Part shown: piece by piece, positions 36,892 through 48,155 of the stretch | How the letters are laid out: each line of letters begins with the position of its first letter | Numbering within the stretch: position 1 is the stretch's first letter | Origin: Setoptus koraiensis | Lineage: Eukaryota; Arthropoda | Direction of reading: 5' to 3' | DNA length: 64,000 nucleotides | NCBI GenBank assembly: GCA_048013815.1 | Contig: CM106586.1 | Location: 3,038,001-3,102,000, forward strand | Program-made: the position numbers and the translations under genes | The notes under the pieces: model-generated | The model's input: only the letters and a program-made list of their open reading frames with translations | Database searches by the model: none | Told to the model about the DNA's origin: nothing

Positions 36892-39357
36892 CGTCCCTGC
36901 GGGCCGGGCCGCACAAAACTGCCCACATAAAACTGCGGCCCGTGCGACTGGCCGCACTTTCCGCTGGCCCCATTTCCGCCGCTGGCGAGATGGGCCTGTA
37001 CGCGCCGACCCGTGCACGATCGCGGCGCGCCGTTCCACACCTCTGCGGGACCGTTCTAGGGATCGCCCATTGGCCCGTTCTAGGAATCACCCTTTGGCAC
37101 GTTGGCCCGTCCGCGCGTCGCCCGTTCGCCCATTTGTGGCCGCTGGCCGGTGTCCAGCGGGCAGCAAATGTGCGGACACTTTCGGGGAAATTTTCCATTT
37201 GAGGCGTGCCGGGCCCCACTAACAGTGTGTGTGTGGGGGAGGCCGACTTTGAATAATGGCGCGCACACTAAATATAGATTAATGATCTTGTTTGTGTCTC
37301 TTGTGTTGCTGTCACACAACCCGAACCAGTCGATCGTCGGCCCGCCAGACGGCACAACAAAACAAAGCAAAGCGAAGCAACGGAGCACTGTTACATAACA
37401 CTGCTGATTTCTGACTTGTGAGCTGGCTGCTGCAATCACAAATGAGCCGTACGTATTATGTAACCAATTGCCAAAACAACAAGCGTGCCCAAGTAGCCGA
37501 GGCTCAACCGTTGTCGCTGTCACTGTCGGTGTTGCTGTCACTGTCGGTGTTGCCGTCGGTGTTGTCGGCGCCGTCTTTGCCTCTGACAGACCGGCCAGCG
37601 TGCGAGCGGCACCCAACGAGCCACCGCTGTTGCGCAACCATCGGGCCGCCGCCGTTGCGCAACCATCGGGCCGCCGGCTGACAGCGGCCATCGAGCCATT
37701 CGGCCATTTGCATATGTGTGTGTGTGTGGGCGCATGAATAATGGGGCCAGTTACTTATAAGCACGACAGTGTGCGAGCTGGCTGTCATCAGTCATCAAAG
37801 TTGATCAGCGCTTAAGTGTCGCTTGACTCCCGCCAATGAGGGGCCTCGCGCAACCCGTGAAAGTGGGGCCACCAACTCTGGCCTGTCCGGCTTCCGTTCG
37901 CGCCCCTACAATCACTGTGCCGCTGCAATCACTGCGCCGCTGGATAATGGGCGATGGGGGCCCCCTCACCTATTATCCGGCCGGCCGAGCACTTGACTCT
38001 TAATGGTCGCTTGACGCCAGCCGGCCGGCCGGCTCTGCGCACACCCTGTAAATAACCGATCCGCGAACGGCTCCCTCGGTTATCCGCTCGCTGGGCCCCC
38101 GTCCGCGGCCTTTCCGGCTCGCGCGTCACCGGCGACACATTCGCCCGTTAGCGGTGACATTTGGCTGCGGTCGGGCGGCAATTTGCGGCCAGTTTGTCGC
38201 GCCAAATCACGGCCCCGGCACGAGCGCCCTTGACAACCGGGCCTCCGCTTGGGGGCCCGGCTGTCGTTTGCGGGCACCGTTGGCAGTGAATGATGGTGCG
38301 CCCGTGCACAATGGCGCCGCTGCGGTTTCGGGGCGCCAAACGGGCAGCGAGGAGCGCCAGACGAGCAAACGAGCAAACGTGAAACGGCAACACTTGCTCG
38401 TTTTGCGGTTTTCACCCAGTTTCGGCCGCTTGGCTGGCAGCCATTTCTGGGCCCGTTACCTGGCAACTGGCGGCGCGCATCGGAATCATTGTTTGTCGGG
38501 GGCGCCAATTGCAAAGTTGACGACAACAATAATATTAATAGTGATAGTAATGATGATGACAATAACAACGATGGCAATCCGAGGCTCGCAAGTGGCCGCG
38601 TGCCCATCGCTTACGTAATCGGGCGACATTTGCATGCCGCCAGCCTGCCAAACGCTCAAGTTTGGCGGTGGGGGGGGGGCGGCCGGATATCACGCATTGT
38701 GCGAGCTGTCACGGGCGCGCCGGCGAGCAAAATTTACCTGCCGATCACACACAAACTGGCAATGAGGCGCCACTTTTATCCGTCGCTCTCACTGCCGGCC
38801 GCTGACACGAAATTGGCACGAACACACTTATTATTATTATTATACACTCATTGCACGCGCATTGCTGGCGCCCCAATGGCGGGGAACCCCAATTACAGGC
38901 AGCCGAAGCAGCGATGGCACAATTGCGAGTTGTTGTTGTCGTTGTTGCCGTTGTCAATGGATTGGCGCATTGTTCGGCAAACAATCAATTTACTATTAAT
39001 GCTGGCCGCAACGAGCGGCGCCCCAACCGCGTCAATCGCAACCAATGAATCGATTGTCGCCAGTCATTAATCTGGCCGCAAGTTGTCGCCGCGCGCCAGT
39101 TTGCGTGCATTTTTGCACGCGCACGCGAGACCCATCGCGCGAGGGGCCCCTCTCAATTTGTCGATAATTGTTTGGCTTTAAATATCCGTTATCCGCGCTA
39201 CACACAACTGCGCATATTTACATTTGGAGCCATTTGGCGCTGTAAGAGCCAGGTTAATGGTTCGTCGATTTATCCGGGGCCCCTTATTTATTTCTCGCGT
39301 CTGGGGCGCACGTCGGCTTGCGGCGGCGACACGGCGCCGTGTCGCCGCGATTGCTTT

Positions 39358-39447
39358 CGCGTTCTCGAGTTCTCGCGTTTTCGCGTTTTCGCGTTTTCGC
39401 GTTCTCGAGTTCTCGCGTTTTCGCGTTTTCGCGTTCTCGCGTTCTCC
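39358..39447. repeat. TTCGCG/TTCTCGAG hexamer repeat
   Basis: Tandem TTTCGCG and TTCTCGCG units, partly arranged as two longer repeats of about 48 bases. It gives ARG/GLU-rich (RENAKTRE) frames on the minus strand that are not protein coding. Confidence 0.75.
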
Positions 39448-40416
39448 GGCTCGCCCGCTTCGAGCGAGCTGCCGGCAGCGCAGTGATACAAGTGTTTGGA
39501 AGGGGCAAAAGTCCAAAGTGGCCGACCTCTGCCCGACTGGATTACCGTGTCGCGCCCGCAAGAATATATTGTCGAGACGAGCGAGATTATCGCCGGTGAA
39601 TTGCTCGTCTCGGCGTCGGGGCGCCAGCCAGCGTCTAGCTGGCGCGGCTTATGTACGCTGAATAATCTAATAATATTTGAATAATAATAAGAGATGAGAT
39701 ATTCACATATATACGTATATAAATATATATATGCCGTGGCATTTAATGAGCAGGCCGCAAACCAGCGGCGGCCAAAATTGCCAATTCAAGCCCAACTCGA
39801 GCCGCTCGTTTAGCCAGTTTAGACTCTAAACTTTACAGTGCGAGCGCCCTTTTTATTCCGGGCAGGGGGCCCCGCTTGAGCGGAAGGGCCCCAGCCGATC
39901 AGCTGACTGTCTGATGAGAGTGGTCGCATTAAGTAGGCGCGCGGCATGACATCTTGGCGCGAGTCGCAGCCGCTCCTATTCGCAGGCTCCGAGGGTTAAA
40001 TCGTAACGGTTGGCACGGGCCCGCGTTCGGCCGCTTGTTCCGCCGGCTTCGCTCGTTCCGCCGGCTTCGCTCATCTCGCCCGTTTCGCTAGTTGTTTGGG
40101 GCCAGTTCGGAAGTTGGCCCAGTTGTTTTAGTTTTAAACTGGCTTCTTAGGGGGCTTAGGCTCAATTTCGGTTTTGCTTTTTGTCGCTCGCTCACTAACA
40201 CCTTTGTGTGTCATTACTGTCATTGTGCTGCTGTTTGTTGCCAACGCAAGCTCGCGCGATATGCAAATTAGTTGGCGCGCCCAAGACAAGCGAGCGATTT
40301 TAGATTTGAGCGGGTGATAAATCTGAGATCTGGCTTGATGGGTCCCCAATCCCGAATGGCAATCAGAGCGCGCGTTGCTCAACAACATGCAAACAAGTCG
40401 AGCTGGGGCCCCTTTG

Positions 40417-40472
40417 CGAGTCTTTGCGAGTCTTTGCGAGTCTTTGCGAGTCTTTGCAAGTCTTTGCAAGTG
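40417..40472. repeat. GAGTCTTTGC 10-mer repeat
   Basis: Five to six tandem copies of GAGTCTTTGC, the last changed to AAGTCTTTGC. Confidence 0.8.
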
Positions 40473-40743
40473 GCGCACGCGAGACGAAGAGCGCATTAGG
40501 GTGCGGGGGCTCCTTGTTGCAATCTCTTGCTCGAGATAAACTGAAAAGATAAATATGACCATACATTTTGTCGTCGTCGTCGTCTATTACATGTTACGCG
40601 GCAGCACAATAACAACAACAAACATGACAGACACAGAGAACAAAGAGATGAGTTTAAAAATAATGATAATTATAGTTAACTAAACATGACAGCGCCGAGA
40701 GTGGAAACTTTAGTAAACTTTGCCAGTTTGTCTGTCGTTGCTG

Positions 40744-40778
<35 letters not shown>

Positions 40779-41026
40779 TGTTGTTGCTCTCGGTCACAAG
40801 GAGTCTTGCGAGGCCCCAAACAAGCATGTCAGACGAGCTTGTCGCTGATTGAACTGCTGCAATTGCCACCCAAATGCGCCCAAATCAGCAACTAAAAAAT
40901 GTAACTAATGGTGCCCGTTCCCCTGATGATTGTCGCCGGCGCTCTGTTGATACACGAGCTCGTAGCTGCCGGCATCGTCGGCCGTGTTCCCATCGCCGGG
41001 GCCCCAACCAACCAGCACCGACAACA

Positions 41027-41043
41027 ACAACAACAACCGAAGC

Positions 41044-41107
<64 letters not shown>

Positions 41108-41152
41108 GAAGCAACAACAGAAGCAACAACCGAAGCAACAACGACAACAACA
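41027..41152. repeat. (CAA)n microsatellite with CCGAAG/CAGAAG interruptions
   Basis: A long CAA tract that reads poly-Gln, poly-Thr, poly-Val or poly-Leu according to frame. No flanking coding signal supports a protein. Confidence 0.85.
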
Positions 41153-41946
41153 ATTGAGTCTTGGTCGCGCCCAGGCGACAAAGAACCAAACTCGCCACTC
41201 GCACGAGTTGGCGCCCTAATGGGCGAACACCAGCAACACAGACAAACAAACAGATTAATGGTTTCATCTCAATTTGGCCCCGCCGACAAGTGAGGCCCGC
41301 CAGTGTGTGTTACCTCCCCGGATAATCCCAAAAATTCACTGCGCCGGCTGCCTGTGCCGCTGATTGAGAAGCGACCAGACTGGCAACTGGCGAGTTTCGG
41401 CCAGGACGACCGCTTGCATTTTGATGGATGTACTGCCGGCAAGACGCAAGCCTCTTTACGGGGGCCTCTTGGGCTGGCTAGGCGGGCGCAAATGTAGCGC
41501 GATTCCAGCCGCAAATGCAGCGCGAGTTCCCGCCGAGTTCGGAGCAATTCTCTTCGAATCCGGAGCGAATTCAGACTCTGAATTTCAGAGCGATCTCAGA
41601 GCGGATCGGTAGCGATTCGCAGCGAGTTCAGCGGATTCGCGACCCTTGCCGAGCGCGTCGCTGCTAGCGGCGATCCGGTCCGTCTTGGCGTTCCCAAACA
41701 AAGGCGACGAGGAGATAAAGATCGATTCGGGGTGCAAATCTAGATTGCGTTTGGGGAGATATTTGGGTCGACACGACAAAGCGGGGGCGCAAGACGAAGG
41801 CACAAAGTGGCATTTTAAATCAGCACACTCAACGGGCCGATATTACCATGATATCTCAATTGGCCATTCGATCTCATTTAATATTCGCCGTGGAACACCC
41901 ACGCGCCGCAAGCCACCTCTCGGTGTAGCTCGCAAACACAGGCCAA

Positions 41947-42026
41947 GTTATGTAACAAGCGCGGGTTACATAACATGCCGGTTACGTAACAAACGCGGGT
42001 TACGTTACAAGCGCCGGTTATGTAAC
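41947..42026. repeat. 18-bp array of GTTAYGTAAC palindromes
   Basis: Five near-palindromes: GTTATGTAAC (41947), GTTACATAAC (41965), GTTACGTAAC (41981), GTTACGTTAC (41999) and GTTATGTAAC (42017), spaced 16-18 bp. TTAYGTAA is the consensus bound by PAR-bZIP and NFIL3/Vrille-type factors. It may be a functional site cluster or only a minisatellite. Confidence 0.65.
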
Positions 42027-44571
42027 ATACACAGGTTATGCGGCATTGGCAAAACATGCCAGCATCCACATCAATTACGGCGATAACACCGCAACAATTC
42101 AACTGTTATAACCGTTATAACTGGCAAACGGGCAGTGTACGAAATTCCGCACACGCTCGCATTTTCGGGGGAGCCGCGCGGGCGAGTCGAGAGTCGCAAG
42201 TTTTATTTGGTGTTCGGAGTTGGCATTTTGGATATTTTCAACTTGAAAATTTCAAGATTTCGCCAAAAGCAGCAGCGTAGAGGTTTGTGTGCGCACTTTT
42301 TGTCGGGCCCACTTGGTGCGCTCGAGTTTAGTTAGTGCCCGAAGATGCGGCCCACTTTTGGTGCGATTTCGTCGAATGGCGTCGAATTTCGACGAAATGA
42401 TTTCGTCGCTACCTGCCATGATCATTTTGCCGTTAGTCTTGTCAAAGTTGGTGCACCCAATTGCTCATTTGAATGGTCGGCGCAGATTTCGCCCGGCAGA
42501 GAAACCGCAAACAGAGCCAACATAAACCATCGATCTACATCTATGCCGTATACTATACGGCGTATAGTGCACGTCCAACTGAATGGCGATAAACGGGCCC
42601 CAAAGAAGGCGCCGAGTAGCCGAATGTAGCCAAAAGTAACCAATGTTGTGCGGTGTAAATCATGGTCGTTGCCGGGGTGTCGGCACCCTGGCAGCGACTT
42701 ATGCAAATGCAGCATGCAATGTTATGTAATGTTTGTGGCGCGCTAGTGGCACAGGCACGGGCGATAATTCTTTCTAAATGGTGCCCTCTAACGTGCGAAT
42801 GAATGAATGAATAAATAAATAAATATCCATTCATTTAGACAGAGGGGCCCCATTCAAAGTGGCAAGGTGAGCGCCAGCACATAGCTGCAGTGACGCATGA
42901 TGCACCACGCGATTGTGAGGCAACACTTTTGACTCAAAAGTTTTGAGTGGCTCAAGTGGCTGTAACTGGTTGTGCGAACATTGCGCGAACATTGCGCGAA
43001 AAGTGTCAAAATGTCAGTTAGTGTGCCCGCTGCTTGCTGGGGCCCCATAAAAGCCGAAAGCAGACCAACACTGAGGCGCGATACGCGAGAGAAGCTGCCC
43101 CGAACAAGCTGACCTAACTGGCCGAACTGGCCGAACAAACAGTGGCCAGCCTGCCAGGTCGCTTGGCCACTCAATGAAGGCGCCAAAAGGGAGGGCGACA
43201 TTTTAAAGCAACATTCCAACAGTGAATGAATGAGTTTGTTAAAATGTCGGACACTGGGCTTCGAACAATGGCAGCTGCCAACAACAAACCAGTTGGTCAA
43301 GTTTTAATTTGATTGGCGTAAGTGCTCGTGTGGGCTTGTCCGTTCCGTTTAGTCGGTCAGTTGGTCAACTGTTCGAACTGGCCTCGTGAGCCGTTGGGGC
43401 CCACTTCGAAATTCGAGCCGTTGGGCCGTTGGCGAGCGGTAAACGGAACGGTTCGCCCGGGGTCGTCGGACACAAAAGGCGCAACAACAATGACAACAGC
43501 GACAGCAGCAACAACAACAACAGCAACAACAGCAACAACAACAACAACAAACACAACTGCACTTGTAGTTAAAAAAGTGCCGGACAACTGCAAACAACTG
43601 GCTGCAACAACCGAAGCGACGACCGAGCCACACAACGAACGGTCGACTTTCATTTGTTTGTTTTAATTCACTTTGTTGCCGTTGTGGGGCCAATTGTGTC
43701 GAGCGAGCCACACGAGCGATTTCATTTGGCGAGCATGTTACATCATTGTTTGGTTTATCCGCACAATGATGTAACATGCTGGTGATTTAATAGCCAACAC
43801 ACACACACACACACACATGAACACACAGGTGATGAGTGCCGGCAGCAATTTGAATTGAGTTTTTAAGCGATTAATGCATCTCATGGGCGCCGCCGAACAG
43901 TGTTTGGCCGCCAGACAATGTCGCAATGTTTTCAAAATTCAACACTCATAATGAGCAGCCTTTTTGTTGTGTTCACCGAGGGGCCCCTTTTTCATAGTCG
44001 ACACAATGTGTGTGTGTGTGTCGACTGTGAAAAAGTGTGTGCTTGCGCAATTCAATTATGGTGGCAACTAAATTATATACACACACACACTCGAAACGCC
44101 AACGCACAGATAAAATGTAAATGTGCGGCCATATAAACATTCGCCAGGGTGTCCATTATTATTATCTGGGCCCCAAATGGGGACCCGACGGCGCCCACTG
44201 TGCCAAGCCCGTGGCCATCAAGTCGGAGTCTCGCTGCGCCGCCAATAACCGCGGCCTGTCGCAACTTGGCCCCATAAAGCTGGCGGCCAGTTTGTGTTAT
44301 TGCCGGGCTGTTTTGGCGGACAACTGGCAAACATTTGCATTATTTTCTGGCATGATTTCCAGCAAAAAAAAAACAGAATCGCCCAGCTCGACGCTGCTGT
44401 TCGGCAGCCAAACGAAGCCATCGGTTGCTGAGAGAGAGAGCGCCAAGAAAGGGGCCAGTAGCCGCGCGACGAGTCGTCGATGCCATAATCGCCTGCTCGT
44501 TACATCTTGCGACTTGTTATCCGGCTGGGTGAGTCGGCCTTGTTATGTCGGCGTTGCGTTGCGGACTGCGG

Positions 44572-44702
44572 GTCAGTGGGTCGGCCGCACTTGGCGTCGG
44601 TCGGCCGCACTTGGCGTCGGTCGGCCGGACTTGGCGTCGGTCGGTCGGCCGCACTCAGGGTCGGTCGGGCTGTCGGTTCGGGGTCAGTCGGTCGGCCGGA
44701 CT
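44572..44702. repeat. GGTCGGCCGCACTTGGCGTC minisatellite
   Basis: Three good copies of a 20-base unit and several degenerate GTCGGTCGGCC pieces, GC-rich, noncoding. Confidence 0.7.
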
Positions 44703-47700
44703 TGGAGCGCACGGGCGCGGATTGGCGGGCGCGGGGCAAAGTGCGAAAATCCGTTGTACATTGTCCGCTGGTCGTTGCGGCCCGTCCGATCCGCTCGAAC
44801 ATGCCCGTCCGGCGTGATGCGGTAATACTAACAGTAATCCGCTTGCACTGTCCATCGGGTCTGTGCGCGTATTTGGCCCGCCAAACAGGGATTTGGCAGC
44901 TGCGGGCCGGTCGCAATCCGCGATCGGTCAGAGATTATTCAGATTATGCGCCGGTCAGATGGTAGATATTAGATAGTGGCGCAACAACACAACATGCTAA
45001 TAGTCAAATGGCTGCCATATGCAAATGAATATATCTATGTATGAATATGTGGCCTCAGTGGGGCCAGCACACAGCGCGCAGGCCCCAGCGAGGATAAACC
45101 GCATGATATGCGGTTGATGGCGAGTCTTTTGTTGCGTAACATGTAATAAAATAGCATAAAATCATCACGTGATCCAGTGGGCGCTGCTGACCGCTGGCGC
45201 CCATCGAGTGCAACGTTCAGTTGCGCTTTAATGTGCGCCAAATTGGATAATAAAAGTTAATTATGACACAACATTACGTGATAATGATTCGCCCACTTTT
45301 TTGCCCGCCACTTGCCTGTTGTGCAGCTCGCGCGTGGGTCGCTCTGGGGCCCCACGATAATGCACAGTAATAAGTTGGCTTGGCCAAATCAGACGGCCTG
45401 AACACACATGGTTGATTGTCACCATTTCATCAAAGAATTACGCTCTCGTTTGGCCGGTTCGCGCCGGTCTAGCCCGTTCGCATAACGGACGCCAACGAGC
45501 ATGATGGCGCCTCAATACAACGAACAAGATTTGAATTTTAATCTTTGTGTGTTTATTTTTATCTAGTCACTCAAATTGCACACTGAGTACATATAAAAGT
45601 GAGTATACAAGTGTTGCGCCAGGGCCCACTTCATGGGGGCACGTACCGAGGGCAGTGGGGCCAGCGGGGCTCAAGTGAGCCATTTGCGGGCCAATCGCTG
45701 GCGATTTATTTATTTAAATTTGCCTAAAGAATAAATTTTTCACTTTCTGCACACATGCTCGTAATGTAGTTATGAGTGGCCTATTAGTGGCACTTGTCGT
45801 TCGCTCGTCCGATTACGTGGATATTCAATTCGCAACAACAGGATCATATCACATTGTGTCAGTCAGCCAGTCGGGGGCCCCTCGTTTCGAATCATGTCGC
45901 CAGCGAGGGACGCGAACCAACCAACAAACAACCAGCCAACAAACTAACAAACAACAAACTAACTAACAAACACACTGGCTCGCTTGTTTGGCTATTTATT
46001 GCGTCACATGGCAAGAAGAGTAATTACCCGTCGTGAATTGGAGCAATTATATTGTTTACCACTCAACTGGCGGCCACTCCACTCAAACAGACTGAGTCTG
46101 ACTGTTAAAACTGCAGCTTATACCGGCGTCAGCCGTTCGTTAGTCATAAGCAGCTATTGCGCAACAACAATGCCGATGATGACGATTCTCTCTAATATTG
46201 TTGTTACATAATATTATATAACAATGTACAATGCAAGTAAGCGAGTGAGAGAGAGAGAGAGAGCGATCAAACGAATGGGAGCGCGCGCGAGATTTGTTCA
46301 GGCGGAAGATAATTTGAATAGAAAGTAAAAAGTAAATTCAACTCTTGCTCGCTCCACCAAGCGCCCCGCTGGCCCCACTGCCAATATCCAGCGCTAATAT
46401 CCAGCCCGCTGATATCTGTGCCAACACGCCTGGCGTGTTTGCACGAATATATTGCTCGATATCGCAATAGTCAAACATTTTGTCAGACGAGCGCTTATTG
46501 TGTCAAACGAATAACACTAACTGTTGTTGCACAAAAGTCTTATCTGGCTAGTTTGTCATCACTGGCGCCACCGCTGTCTCAATTGCTGCGCGATCACCTG
46601 GAAACTGAGGCTTTTTTCACAGGCCACCGCCAGCAATTGGGCCCCCCATAGGAGCCTCAAACAATGAATAATGACACAACTAATCTAGCCAGTGCCGTGA
46701 TTAGTTCCAAGTTGGAGGGGCCCAATTAGGCAGTCGAGTTTTGCGTTTATCGCTAATTATTGCCAACATCAACAAATTACGTGATGACTGTGAGTGGCGC
46801 GAAACGGCTTGCAAAATCAGCCTGCCAGTTGTAGTTGGCTGACTGACTAGTCGGCCGATGAGCATCGAATGGGGCCAAATCAATCAGCGATTGATGTGCG
46901 CAGTATGAGACAGTTCTTTATTACAGTATCAGACAACTATTAATGGAATAATAATTAATTATTAATGGATTAGTGGATAACTCACCCAAATAAAGCAACA
47001 GCAACGCCATCAGCATATCTCTGTTTGATCGTGTGCTTTTCCATCTGGCAGGCGCCCCAATCGCCGAAGAAACGCTCACGTGACCACTGGCCATTCCGTG
47101 GCTTGATGCGGCCCCCAAAAAATCGCTCTCGCCTTGAGCTGCTGTGTGGTGCGGTAGTTTGGTGGTGCGTTGCGTTGATTTGTTGCGCGCGTCAATTGTG
47201 TCCCTCAACTAGACTTGCTGGCCTGACATTGTCCGAGCGTTCATAAGAATTGTTTGGTGCCACTTATTTATTTCGAAGCGGGGCTTATTTGCATGATGAT
47301 TTGGTGCCGTTGTTGTTATTGTTATTGCACTGTTGCGATTTTGCGCCACTTGGACTTGCGTCGACGACGGGCCCGTTCGCTGGGCGCTCTAATTATCAAC
47401 TATTTATGATTACCGGTGTAGCCAAATCGGTGACAGTGACAGCAATGGGGCGCAATTTGTTGAGCGCATTGATTTCTGGCCTCTGGCCTGTTGTTGTGGC
47501 GAGTGCGCGCGACGACAATTACAAATTGCGCTCATTAGCAACGTCAGCAATGTGTCACACGATGACGCAACGATGCTGTCTTTGTGGCTGCAATCACTGG
47601 CCTTTCGGTGGTCGGGCTGTCGGGCTTTCGATCGCCGGGCTTCCGATTGTCGGGCTTTCAATTGTCGGGCTGTCGGGGCGATTAGCACACCGTCGAGACG

Positions 47701-48110
47701 CGCAACTAGCGAGTGTGTCGATATAAGCAGCTCGAGCACGCAATTGGCGAGCCAGACACAAACAGATTAATGTTGGGCCATTGTCGCGGGGCACTTTGTA
47801 CCAATGTTGGCCGCACACACGCACACGCACGCACAGCGTGCATGCGCAAGCAACTTTTTGGGTCCCCAAAAATCGGAGACGAGTCGTCGGAAATTGCGCG
47901 ACGCAGCCTCAGTGCTGGCGAGCTGGCGGGCGTTTAGAAAGGGCCCGCTCGCGCTCCAGTGAGCGGCAGTGGCTCGGCGATTTGTTGCAGCGCGCTGCGA
48001 TGCCCGCGATTTGTTGGGGCGCGCCGGACGCCAGAGCCGATACCGAAAAGTTTAGCTGATTGGGCCGTTTTTTAATTATGACGCGCACGCCGGAGAGTTT
48101 TACATTACAT

Positions 48111-48116
48111 TTTATT
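48111..48116 (-). terminator. Poly(A) signal of the ABCG transporter gene
   Basis: TTTATT on the plus strand, AATAAA on the minus strand, 40 nt past the stop codon at 48156-48158. This implies a very short 3' UTR. Confidence 0.7.
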
Positions 48117-48155
48117 TACAGTGTTGTTGTGCCTATGATCTCGGCTGCGCAGAGG

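Larger units (their letters stand above)
34427..48110. other. Gene-poor GC-rich block with recurrent GGGGCCC
   Basis: About 13.7 kb without a recognisable gene. It could hold upstream exons of the Beat-like gene, whose signal-peptide exon is missing. GGGGCCC or GGGCCCC recurs every few hundred bases (for example 34873, 35268, 35655, 36427, 38093, 39139, 39278, 39868, 40407, 41000, 42844, 43039, 43980, 44169, 45350). Simple repeats: GT tract 36780-36889, CAA tract 41027-41152, several short minisatellites. Frames inside give poly-Val, Cys-Val or His-Thr runs and are not genes. Confidence 0.45.

Noticed and set aside
36696-37222. Several frames over the GT microsatellite reading Cys-Val or His-Thr runs
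   Set aside because: They are produced by dinucleotide repeats and appear in several frames on both strands.
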